Below, piece after piece: positions 15,510 to 21,453 of a stretch of DNA of 21,453 nucleotides; position 1 is the first letter of the stretch; each line of letters starts with the position of its first letter. The translations under genes were made by a program, and so were the position numbers. This stretch comes from Prevotella sp. (GTDB lineage: Bacteria; Bacteroidota; Bacteroidia; Bacteroidales; Bacteroidaceae). The stretch is taken from positions 1-21,453 of the forward strand of contig JAILAA010000141.1 of assembly GCA_024681875.1 (NCBI GenBank), read 5' to 3'. A model generated the notes under the pieces. That model was given only the letters and a program-made list of their open reading frames with translations. It was not told the origin of the DNA and did no database searches.

Positions 15510-15540
15510 CTCTTTGTCCTTGTATCTTGAAGACAAATGC

Positions 15541-17043
15541 TTACTGATGCTGTTCACGCAGCAGGTCGTTGACGGTCTTTACGGGATTGAATGTGCCGAG
15601 GGGCACCTCCACGAACACTGTGCTCCAGTCGCTCATTGCACCGTTCCACAGGCCAGGCAGCTCCAATGCTTTCAGCTCCTTGCCGCCCTTCGACTTGCTG
15701 GAGATGAAGCCCGTAGTCTTGTCGACGAATTCTGGCAGGTTGAAGGGCTGACCCTTGTAGTTCTTCACAGCACATACCAAGTCGACGGGATTGAAGTGAG
15801 TACCCTGCGTGAACATCTTCATATAGGCCTCGTTGGCGGTGTCTATCTGCGAGCTCTCCAGTATCTGCAGGCTCACCGTGCCGTCCTGGTTGTAGGTGAG
15901 GAACGGACCGCCGCCAGGCTCGCCCACATTCTTCACTACGCCGCACACGCGCATGGGCCTGTCTAGCTTGCGGCGCAGGTAGTCGGCGTCCACCTTGTTG
16001 TCCTTTGGCTGACAGCACAGTTCCTTCTCCACGAAGGCGGCTATCTCTTGCAGCTCAGCCTCGGTGGCGCCCTTGTCGAGCAGCTCCAGATAGCCGAAGG
16101 CCTTCTTCTGCAATGTGACCAGCACACCGGCAATGACCTGTTTCCACTCTACGGTTTCAGGCTTCAGACGGTCGGGCACCACGTTGTCGATGTTCTTGAT
16201 GAAAATGACGTCGGCGTCAATTTCGTTCAGGTTCTCAATCAGCGCCCCGTGGCCGCCGGGACGGAACAGCATCGAGCCGTCGGCCTCACGGAAGGGAGTA
16301 CCGTCGGGATTGGTGGCGATGGTGTCGGTCGAGGGCTTCTGCTCAGAGAAGCTGATGTCATATTTCACACCGTATTTCTTGGCGAAGCCGTCGGCTTTCT
16401 CAGCCACCTTCTGCTTGAAGAAGTCCATGTGCTCATGCGAGACCGTAAAATGTACGTGCGACTCGCCGTTGCTGGCAGCATAGAGGGCGCCCTCTACCAA
16501 GTGCTCCTCCATCGGAGTGCGCGGTCCCTCGGGATATTTGTGGAACAGCAGCATACCCTTGGGCAGCTGGCCGTAGTTCAGTCCCTCAGGGCGCAGCATG
16601 TTAGCTGCCACCGCCTTGTAGCAGCCTTCGGCCATCAGGGCCTTGATGCCCTTGCCCTCGTTCTTCAGACAGACGGCATCGAGGGCGTCGTAGAATGCGA
16701 ACTTCTCGATTTCTTCGAAGTATTTCTTCTCAAAGTCGGTAGTGGGCACGTCGTAGTCGGCGTCCACAAAGGCGAACATGTTCTTGAACATACGGCTGGC
16801 GGCACCGCTGGCAGGCACGAATTTCACCACGCCGTGTCCCTCGGCCTTATACTGTTCCCAGGCATTGACGTAAGCCTGACGCTCTTCAGCTGTGGGAGCC
16901 ACGATACCGTTGCCTACGGCTGCGGCGGCCTCGAGGCGGAGGAAAGGGAATCCTGTGGCAGCCTGGTGCAACTGAGTCTCAATCTGTGCGGCGCTGATGC
17001 CACGGGTGGCAATTTGCTGCAGGTCTTTTTCTGAAAGGGTCAT
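15541..17043 (-). CDS. DUF4301 family protein, possible nucleotidyltransferase fold
   Basis: 500 residues, typical of the Bacteroidota DUF4301 family of unknown function. It has no signal peptide. Conserved-looking blocks are TGFPFLRLEAAAAVG (30-44), KFVPASGAASRMFKNMF (74-90), LLFHKYPEGPRTPMEEH (165-181), HVHFTVSHEHMDFF (196-209), FRPGGHGALIENLNE (260-274) and VIFIKNIDNVVPD (279-291). The order of SGAASRM near the start, a GHGxL motif, then an IxNIDN strand parallels UDP-sugar pyrophosphorylases (GGxGTRL, GNGD, xNIDN). A GT-A nucleotidyltransferase fold is therefore likely, but the substrate is unknown. The ATG at 17043 follows a good promoter by 42 nt. It is a single-gene unit, convergent with the flippase and divergent from the DUF4375 gene. 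Confidence 0.85.
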   Translation of the reverse strand: MTLSEKDLQQIATRGISAAQIETQLHQAATGFPFLRLEAAAAVGNGIVAPTAEERQAYVNAWEQYKAEGHGVVKFVPASGAASRMFKNMFAFVDADYDVPTTDFEKKYFEEIEKFAFYDALDAVCLKNEGKGIKALMAEGCYKAVAANMLRPEGLNYGQLPKGMLLFHKYPEGPRTPMEEHLVEGALYAASNGESHVHFTVSHEHMDFFKQKVAEKADGFAKKYGVKYDISFSEQKPSTDTIATNPDGTPFREADGSMLFRPGGHGALIENLNEIDADVIFIKNIDNVVPDRLKPETVEWKQVIAGVLVTLQKKAFGYLELLDKGATEAELQEIAAFVEKELCCQPKDNKVDADYLRRKLDRPMRVCGVVKNVGEPGGGPFLTYNQDGTVSLQILESSQIDTANEAYMKMFTQGTHFNPVDLVCAVKNYKGQPFNLPEFVDKTTGFISSKSKGGKELKALELPGLWNGAMSDWSTVFVEVPLGTFNPVKTVNDLLREQHQ

Positions 17044-17085
17044 AGTCTTTTATCTTGTAGGTTTAATGATTGTTTATATTTCTCG

Positions 17086-17116
17086 CAAAAGTACGTAAAA
17101 AAAACATTATGGCCAA
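17086..17116 (-). promoter_or_regulatory. Promoter of the DUF4301 gene
   Basis: On the minus strand: TTG (plus CAA at 17114-17116), 20-nt spacer, TACTTTTG (plus 17086-17093), then 42 nt to the ATG at 17043. It fits the Bacteroidota pattern and lies back to back with the plus-strand promoter at 17139-17169. Confidence 0.75.
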
Positions 17117-17138
17117 ATCATTTTGATACTTTTTTGTC

Positions 17139-17169
17139 TTGGCGGAATAAAAAAAAGTTCGTACCTTTG
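17139..17169 (+). promoter_or_regulatory. Promoter of the DUF4375-smpB transcription unit
   Basis: TTG at 17139-17141, 20-nt spacer, TACCTTTG at 17162-17169, followed by CA. The ATG at 17177 is only 7 nt beyond the -7 box, leaving at most a few bases of leader. It fixes the start at 17177, because the longer frame from 17123 would overlap the promoter itself. Confidence 0.78.
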
Positions 17170-17176
17170 CAGGCGT

Positions 17177-17683
17177 ATGATACAGATAACAGTAAAAGAC
17201 GAAGAGCTGAGCAAGGCTGCCTTGGAAGGTATGGACGCTTTTCTCAACGTAATTATTTCAGCTACACGTGAGGCCATTGGCGGCGAGCCGACAGAAGAGA
17301 CAATGGCGCAGCTGAACGCCGACCAGATGACGCTGCTTTGCTGGGACACGCTGCACACTGAAGTGATGGATGGCGGCTTTATCCAGCTGATTCATAACGG
17401 ATATGGCCCATTTATCTTCAAGAATCCCTTTGCTAAGGCGCTGAATAAAATGTGGCACATGAGGGAGCTGTCGAAACACCTTTACGATGTGCATACCCTA
17501 TGGCTGCAACACCGCGAGGAGTTGGAGCGCGACTGTACTGACGACGAGTTTATGGCTTTGTTCGAGCGTTTTCCGCAGTTCGACGACTACGACGACTGGT
17601 TTGTTGAAAACGAGGAGCAGCTGGTGGAACATATCTCCCACTATGTGGATGAAAATCTCGACAAATTTGTGATTGTAGCATGA
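17177..17683 (+). CDS. DUF4375 (DMP19-like) family protein
   Basis: 168 residues from the ATG at 17177 ([19 protein letters not shown]). The central part resembles the DMP19/DUF4375 family: [27 protein letters not shown] around 56-82, then a helix, and an acidic C-terminus ([29 protein letters not shown]). The protein is strongly acidic and has no signal peptide or membrane segment. Family members have been described as DNA-mimic or regulatory proteins in some bacteria, but many are simply uncharacterised; function here is not known. Its TGA overlaps the ATG of smpB as ATGA, so the two are translationally coupled. Transcription likely starts a few bases before the ATG. Confidence 0.82.
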   Translation: MIQITVKDEELSKAALEGMDAFLNVIISATREAIGGEPTEETMAQLNADQMTLLCWDTLHTEVMDGGFIQLIHNGYGPFIFKNPFAKALNKMWHMRELSKHLYDVHTLWLQHREELERDCTDDEFMALFERFPQFDDYDDWFVENEEQLVEHISHYVDENLDKFVIVA

Positions 17684-18162
17684 ACAAGCAGGAACAGGAA
17701 CTCAGGAAAAAGAGTCCTATACAGATAAAAAACCGCAAGGCCGCCTTTGAATATTTCTTTATTGAGGAATTTACTGCCGGCATCGTACTTACCGGCACGG
17801 AAATAAAATCCATCCGTGCAGGAAAGGCATCGCTGGTTGATACTTACTGCACCATCATCAATGGCGAGCTATGGGTAAAGGGCATGAGCATCAGCCCTTA
17901 TTTCTTCGGCTCATACAATAACCATGAACAGAAACGTGACCGTAAACTGCTGCTGACCCGCCGCGAGATTAACCGTTTGGAGAGCGCCACGAAGCAGACT
18001 GGCTACACCATCGTGCCCACACTTGTCTTCATCGACGAGAAGGGGCTGGCAAAGATGGATTTGGCATTGTGCAAGGGCAAGAAAGCCTTTGATAAGCGTC
18101 AGACGCTGAAGGAGAAAGAAGACCGCCGCGAGATGGACCGTGCCATGAAAGTATATAAGTAG
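17680..18162 (+). CDS. smpB: SsrA-binding protein
   Basis: 160 residues, normal for SmpB, which binds tmRNA and brings it to stalled ribosomes for trans-translation and release. Signatures are [11 protein letters not shown], the [20 protein letters not shown] block (38-57), the [13 protein letters not shown] strand, and a basic C-terminal tail ([24 protein letters not shown]) that folds in the decoding site. The ATG at 17680 overlaps the stop of the DUF4375 gene by 4 nt, implying coupled translation. No ssrA tmRNA gene was seen in this window. The HAD gene follows after a 24-nt CT-rich repeat. Confidence 0.97.
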   Translation: MNKQEQELRKKSPIQIKNRKAAFEYFFIEEFTAGIVLTGTEIKSIRAGKASLVDTYCTIINGELWVKGMSISPYFFGSYNNHEQKRDRKLLLTRREINRLESATKQTGYTIVPTLVFIDEKGLAKMDLALCKGKKAFDKRQTLKEKEDRREMDRAMKVYK

Positions 18163-18186
18163 ACAAACCTCACTCAACACTCAACA

Positions 18187-18810
18187 ATGATAAAGACCAT
18201 CATTTTCGATTTAGGCGGCGTCATCATCACCATCAATCATGATGAGGCAGTCAGACGATTTGAAGCCTTAGGACTGAAAGATGCCGCACAGCGCCTTGAC
18301 CCCTATACGCAAGGCGGCATCTTCGGCGACTTGGAGGAAGGTAAGATTGATGCCGAGGACTTCCGTCGTGAGCTGAGCCTCTTGATAGGTCGCGAAGTGA
18401 CCTACGAAGAGTGCCGTTATGCCTGGTTAGGCTATTGTGGCGACATTCCGCAGCGCAATCTCGACATGCTGCAACGGCTCAGGGACATGGGCTATCGTGT
18501 AGTGTTGCTCTCAAACACCAATCCTTATATGATGTCGTTCATTCGCTCAACAGACTTTGATGGCAAGGGCCACAGCATCGACCATTATCTCGATGCTCTT
18601 TACCTCAGCTATCAGATGAAGGTGATGAAACCCAACGAGACATTCTTTCGCCTTGTACTCATGGCAGAGCAGTCATCGCCGTTTGACTGCCTCTTCGTTG
18701 ACGACGGCCCACGCAATGTGGCAGCTGCCAGTCAGGTGGGAATGCATACTTTCTGTCCCAAGAACGGTGAGGACTGGACGGAGGAGTTATTGGAAAAATT
18801 GAAAAATTGA
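18187..18810 (+). CDS. HAD superfamily phosphatase (YihX-like)
   Basis: 207 residues. HAD motifs are in order: FDLGGVIITI with nucleophile Asp8 (motif I), LLSNTNP near 102-108 (motif II), the lysine in MKPNETFF (motif III), and FVDDGPRNVAAA with acidic metal ligands (motif IV). A helical cap lies between motifs I and II. DLGGV in place of DxDxT is normal for the YihX-type branch that acts on sugar phosphates, but the substrate here is unknown. It follows smpB by 24 nt with a CT-rich repeat and no Shine-Dalgarno sequence. The last five residues (EKLKN) and the TGA stop are encoded by a GAAAAATT tandem repeat that runs on to the next start codon. Confidence 0.88.
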   Translation: MIKTIIFDLGGVIITINHDEAVRRFEALGLKDAAQRLDPYTQGGIFGDLEEGKIDAEDFRRELSLLIGREVTYEECRYAWLGYCGDIPQRNLDMLQRLRDMGYRVVLLSNTNPYMMSFIRSTDFDGKGHSIDHYLDALYLSYQMKVMKPNETFFRLVLMAEQSSPFDCLFVDDGPRNVAAASQVGMHTFCPKNGEDWTEELLEKLKN

Positions 18811-18850
18811 AAAATTGAAAAAAGGAAAATTGAAGAATTGAAAAATTGAA
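18793..18850 (+). repeat. GAAAAATT tandem repeat between HAD and GHL10 genes
   Basis: Seven units of 7-8 nt: three perfect GAAAAATT copies at 18793-18816, then GAAAAAAG, GAAAATT, GAAGAATT and GAAAAATT to 18847, ending a few bases before the ATG at 18853. The first two copies encode the end and stop codon of the HAD gene. The tract fills the whole intergenic gap. Confidence 0.9.
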
Positions 18851-18852
18851 AT

Positions 18853-20310
18853 ATGAAACGAATGTTAAACAACCGATGGATGATACTCATACTCGTATCA
18901 TTTGTCATTTGTCATTTATCATTTAGCTCCGCAGGAGCGCAAACAAAGCGCGAGTTCCGCGGCGCCTGGATACAATGTGTCAACGGACAGTTCCAAGGCA
19001 TGGAAACGCAGAAGATGCAGCAGACGCTGACCTACCAGCTGGACGAGCTGCAGAAAGACGGAGTCAATGCCATCATCTTTCAGGTGCGCCCCGAGTGCGA
19101 TGCCCTCTATCCCAGTACACTGGAGCCTTGGAGCCGCTTCCTTACAGGACAGCAGGGCAGGGCACCGCAGCCCTACTGGGACCCTCTGCAATGGATGATA
19201 GACCAATGCCACGCACGCGGCATGGAGCTGCACGCCTGGATCAATCCTTATCGCGCCAAGACGAAGGGCACCGTATCGGTATCTGTCGACCATGTCGTCA
19301 TCCAGCATCCTGAGCGCTGTTTCGACTATGATGGCCTGACCATCCTCAACCCCGCATTGCCCGAGAACCGCGACCATATCTGCGCCGTAGCATGCGACAT
19401 CGTCAGCCGCTATGACGTCGACGGCATCCACATGGACGACTATTTCTATCCTTACCCCGTGGCTGGCGTCGCCATCCCCGATGGAAAAACACCCGACCAG
19501 CGCCGCGAATATGTCAACATGTTTATCAAGCAATTCTATGAGACCGTTCACCAGACAAAGCCTTGGGTCAAGGTGGGCATATCTCCCTTTGGCATCTATC
19601 GCAACAAGCGCTCATGCGATATTGGCAGCGATACCAACGGCCTGCAGAACTACGACGACCTCTATGCCGACATCCTGCTGTGGGTGAACAATGGATGGCT
19701 CGACTACTGCGTGCCGCAGATATACTGGGAGATTGGCAACAAAGCCGCCGACTATCAGACACTCATCCACTGGTGGGGACAATATGCCTCAGCTCGTCCG
19801 CTCTTTATCGGCGAAGATATCGAGCGCACCGTCAAGGCCAACCAGCAGAATGCCAAGCAACAGCTGCACGACCAGGTGCCTGCCGTTCAGGGCACCGTCT
19901 TGTGGTATGCAAAGGCTGCCGTCGACAACACGGGCAACTATGCCACCAACCTGCGTCAGCAGTATTGGCGCTTTCCCGCCCTGCAGCCGCAGATGCCTTT
20001 CCTCGACAAGAAAGCACCGAAGAAGCCGCGCAGCGTGCGCCCCGTATGGACGCAGGACGGCTATATCCTTTTTTGGACAGCTCCGAAGGCAAAGACATGG
20101 AGCGACGAGGCTACCCGCTATGTGGTCTACCGCTTTGCCAAGGGCGAGACGGTGAACACCGACGACCCCTCGCACATCATTGCCATCACCGGCAACACAT
20201 TCCTCAAATTGCCTTTTGCCGACGGCTCTAAGAAGTATACCTACGTGGTAACAGCTCTTGACCGCCTGCAGAACGAGAGCAAGGGCGCAAAGAAAAGCGT
20301 GAAGCTATAA
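18853..20310 (+). CDS. Secreted GHL10-type (DUF187) glycoside hydrolase-like protein
   Basis: 485 residues. A signal peptide occupies 1-30 (basic start, hydrophobic 11-24, cleavage near AGAQ). The body starts with REFRGAWI and matches the glycosyl hydrolase-like 10 family, a TIM-barrel group related to GH13/GH10. Signature segments are NAIIFQVRPECDALYPS (72-88), LEPWSRFLTG, ELHAWINPYRA (125-135) and GIHMDDYFYPYP (191-202), whose acidic residues are the likely catalytic site. QIYWEIGN and VLWYAKAA follow. The C-terminal 100 residues look like a fibronectin III or immunoglobulin-like domain (PKKPRSV, YVVYRFA, YTYVVTALDR). It probably acts on peptidoglycan-like or other glycans outside the cell; the substrate is unknown. 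The hydrophobic core of the signal peptide is encoded by a heptamer repeat. Confidence 0.9.
   Translation: MKRMLNNRWMILILVSFVICHLSFSSAGAQTKREFRGAWIQCVNGQFQGMETQKMQQTLTYQLDELQKDGVNAIIFQVRPECDALYPSTLEPWSRFLTGQQGRAPQPYWDPLQWMIDQCHARGMELHAWINPYRAKTKGTVSVSVDHVVIQHPERCFDYDGLTILNPALPENRDHICAVACDIVSRYDVDGIHMDDYFYPYPVAGVAIPDGKTPDQRREYVNMFIKQFYETVHQTKPWVKVGISPFGIYRNKRSCDIGSDTNGLQNYDDLYADILLWVNNGWLDYCVPQIYWEIGNKAADYQTLIHWWGQYASARPLFIGEDIERTVKANQQNAKQQLHDQVPAVQGTVLWYAKAAVDNTGNYATNLRQQYWRFPALQPQMPFLDKKAPKKPRSVRPVWTQDGYILFWTAPKAKTWSDEATRYVVYRFAKGETVNTDDPSHIIAITGNTFLKLPFADGSKKYTYVVTALDRLQNESKGAKKSVKL
18898..18925 (+). repeat. TCATTTG/TCATTTA heptamer repeat inside the signal peptide
   Basis: Four consecutive 7-nt units (two TCATTTG, then two TCATTTA) lie in frame and encode the FVICHLSF core of the signal peptide of the GHL10-type protein. 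Because 7 is not a multiple of 3, the three reading phases of the unit are used in turn, giving a 7-residue periodicity at the peptide level. Confidence 0.9.
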
Positions 20311-20487
20311 TTTCGTTTCTTGTTTATTTACAAAAGTGCCGCTGAGCGAGCCTGAGAATGGCGTAGAAATCACGAAGTCGTTCTTTGGCCGAAAATATCG
20401 CAAAATAGAGGTAGCTTGCCATCTTGTTGATTGCCAGGTACTTAAGCACTTTTGAGGGTTTTGGCTGGCTCCCTCGCTAAAAAATCT

Positions 20488-20543
20488 AAGCCCCGCGCAA
20501 AAAAATCTAACGCTAGATTTTTTTGCGCGGGGCTTGTTTTTTT
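20488..20543. terminator. 22-bp perfect hairpin, likely strong terminator or repeat element
   Basis: The arms at 20488-20509 and 20514-20535 are perfect reverse complements around a 4-nt ACGC loop. The base of the stem is GCCCCGCGC/GCGCGGGGC and the apex is a run of seven A paired with seven T. T-rich DNA follows at 20537-20543 and an A run precedes it, so it can end transcription in both directions. It is 177 nt past the GHL10 stop, far for a dedicated terminator. The sequence AAAAAATCTA occurs twice on the left side. Confidence 0.7.
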
Positions 20544-20617
20544 ATCATAAATGACCCAGTTATGAGCAAAAATGAGGTGTTAAAGGGCAGAATGAGCCAT
20601 TTATGATGCCAAATGGC

Positions 20618-20646
20618 TGCACAAAAAATCCGAATTGTGCATTTTT
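20618..20646 (+). terminator. Possible second terminator
   Basis: TGCACAA at 20618-20624 pairs with TTGTGCA at 20635-20641 around a 10-nt loop, followed by five T residues (20642-20646). The stem is short and AT-rich, so activity is uncertain. Confidence 0.35.
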
Positions 20647-20756
20647 ATAAGTCGTGCCATTATCATTTCCGCTCTAGATTGATATTTTATTTTGTAAAGA
20701 AAGTGGAGAAAAAATCTTTACATTTGGTAGAGATTTGGTAAAATAAAAGTAAACAT

Positions 20757-20787
20757 TTGTGGAAACTATATTTATTTTGTAACTTTG
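20757..20787 (+). promoter_or_regulatory. Promoter of the BspA-like gene
   Basis: TTG at 20757-20759, a 20-nt spacer, TAACTTTG at 20780-20787 followed by CA, and 29 nt to the ATG at 20817. A clean match to the Bacteroidota pattern. Confidence 0.78.
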
Positions 20788-20816
20788 CATCACGAAACCC
20801 CAGAACCAAAAGTAAT

Positions 20817-21300
20817 ATGAAGAAAATCCTTACGCTCATACTCTTGCTGTTAGTGACAGCCAGCGCCTTTGCTTTAGAGGCAGAAATCAATGGTCTGTGG
20901 TATCAATTGATGTCGAACACCAAGGAAGCCACGGTCATTCAGTACAAGAACGACATAAAGTATAGCGGTAACATCTTGATTCCCGAGACTGTGGCATACG
21001 AGGGGGCTGATTATAGCGTGACGAGCATAGGAGGATCCGCTTTTTCTAATTGTAACAGTTTAACCTCCATTACGATTCCGAGAAGCGTGACGAGCATAGG
21101 ATTTGAGGCGTTCGCCAATTGCAGCGGCTTGAACTCCATCACGATTCCAGGCTGCGTGACAACCATAGGAAACTCAGCTTTCCATAATTTGTTGTAGTCT
21201 GACATCATTGGAAATACCAAGTAGTGTTTCCAGTTTTTACGGCAGTGCTTTACAAGGATGTAATGCTCTAAAATCATTAATTCTTAACTGCAAAAATGTA
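20817..21300 (+). pseudogene. BspA-like leucine-rich repeat (LRR_5) protein, frameshifted and truncated
   Basis: The ATG at 20817 begins a signal peptide (MKKILTLILLLLVTASAFA), then a strand-rich start and LRR_5 repeats of about 23 residues such as SVTSIGGSAFSNCNSLTSITIP and SVTSIGFEAFANCSGLNSITIP. BspA-type proteins are surface adhesins or binding proteins. The frame stops at TAG (21195-21197) in mid-repeat. One extra T in the run at 21188-21190 explains this: without it, the repeat continues as NCCSLTSLEIPSSV and on to LKSLILNCKNV near 21300. There LRR similarity ends abruptly, although the shifted frame stays open to the window edge. The gene is therefore broken twice, by a frameshift and by a lost 3' part. 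Sequencing error could explain the frameshift alone. Confidence 0.75.
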
Positions 21301-21453
21301 TATTTTATGGTTGTTTCCAGAGCCTTCTTCTCTGCCTCTTCTGCTTTCTTCAGAGCCTCCAGTCTTTCTCGCTCCAACTGCCGCTTGTTTTTCTTCCGAT
21401 GCTCCTTCCGCTCCTCCGCCGTCATCAGCGAGGTGTCCTCTCCACGGGATAAC
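21237..21453 (-). CDS. C-terminal part of an unknown charged helical protein (partial, probably truncated)
   Basis: A minus-strand frame enters from the right edge and ends at TAA (plus 21237-21239). From the edge to about 21300 it reads as a highly charged coiled-coil-like helix (MTAEERKEHRKKNKRQ, then RERLEALKKAEEAEKK). Its last 20-odd residues are simply the antisense of the LRR repeat, so the natural C-terminus was probably lost at the junction. I do not recognise the family. The first in-window ATG at 21425 need not be the start, because the frame is open to the edge. Confidence 0.5.
   Translation of the reverse strand, partial: LSRGEDTSLMTAEERKEHRKKNKRQLERERLEALKKAEEAEKKALETTIKYTFLQLRINDFRALHPCKALP

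Larger units (their letters stand above)
20311..20756. other. Gene-free stretch with several inverted repeats
   Basis: About 450 nt up to the next promoter, without a convincing gene. It contains a 9-bp inverted repeat (CAAAAGTGC at 20331-20339, GCACTTTTG at 20446-20454), a 22-bp perfect hairpin (20488-20535), a 10-bp inverted repeat (ATCATAAATG at 20544-20553, CATTTATGAT at 20598-20607) and a 7-bp hairpin followed by a T run (20618-20641). On the minus strand a 50-codon frame is open from 20476 to a TAA at 20324-20326. It contains MASYLYFAIFSAKERLRDF but has no promoter or known family. It may be a remnant of a lost gene or element. Confidence 0.6.

Noticed and set aside
16048..17034. 328-residue open frame on the plus strand opposite the DUF4301 gene
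   Set aside because: It is the exact antisense of a well-supported family, has no promoter or recognisable domain, and such long shadows are expected from the codon use.
18793..18850. CRISPR-like array at the GAAAAATT repeats
   Set aside because: The units are 7-8 nt and contiguous, with no spacers and no cas genes nearby; this is a simple tandem repeat.

Overview
The window looks like a chromosomal segment of a Bacteroidales bacterium, most like Prevotella or a relative. It carries several families typical of Bacteroidota: type III glutamine synthetase, class 3 fructose-1,6-bisphosphatase, a DUF4270 lipoprotein, a DUF4301 protein, a free-standing half 'glycogen/starch synthase' and a BspA-like LRR_5 protein. 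At least seven sites match the Bacteroidota promoter pattern TTG-N19-20-TAnnTTTG, and start codons mostly lack Shine-Dalgarno sequences. Genus assignment is inference; no rRNA, tRNA, CRISPR array, integrase or intact transposase was seen.

Layout. 1-141: tail of a tetratricopeptide-type protein, then a terminator. 371/410-2751: a second, related exported protein and a divergent UDP-GlcNAc 2-epimerase-like gene. 2808-4017 (minus): panC-panD, pantothenate synthesis. 4243-6538: half-length starch synthase-like gene and DUF4270 lipoprotein. 6565-6696: a 43-residue charged small protein. 6709-8949: glnN. 8942-10879 (minus): fbp, convergent with glnN and overlapping it by 8 bp. 10938-13866 (minus): three overlapping glycosyltransferase genes leading into fbp, diverging from a Wzx-like flippase at 13974-15470. 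A strong terminator separates the flippase from the convergent DUF4301 gene (15541-17043, minus). 17177-20310: DUF4375/DMP19, smpB, a HAD phosphatase and a GHL10-type secreted hydrolase, probably one transcription unit. 20311-20816: a gene-free stretch rich in inverted repeats. 20817-21453: a frameshifted and truncated BspA-like gene running into the truncated end of an opposite-strand gene.

How it works together. Most of the window is housekeeping: nitrogen assimilation, gluconeogenesis, vitamin B5 synthesis and ribosome rescue. The accessory part is a small surface-glycan module (three glycosyltransferases plus flippase). The most unusual signal is a set of short-period repeats (7-8 nt units, or CT-rich 'ctcaa' tracts) lying just before start codons or inside reading frames. 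One encodes the hydrophobic core of a signal peptide, another supplies the end and stop codon of the HAD gene, and others lie within glnN and the epimerase. Several promoters also sit so close to start codons that the mRNAs should be leaderless or nearly so. I found no clear new defence or mobile system.
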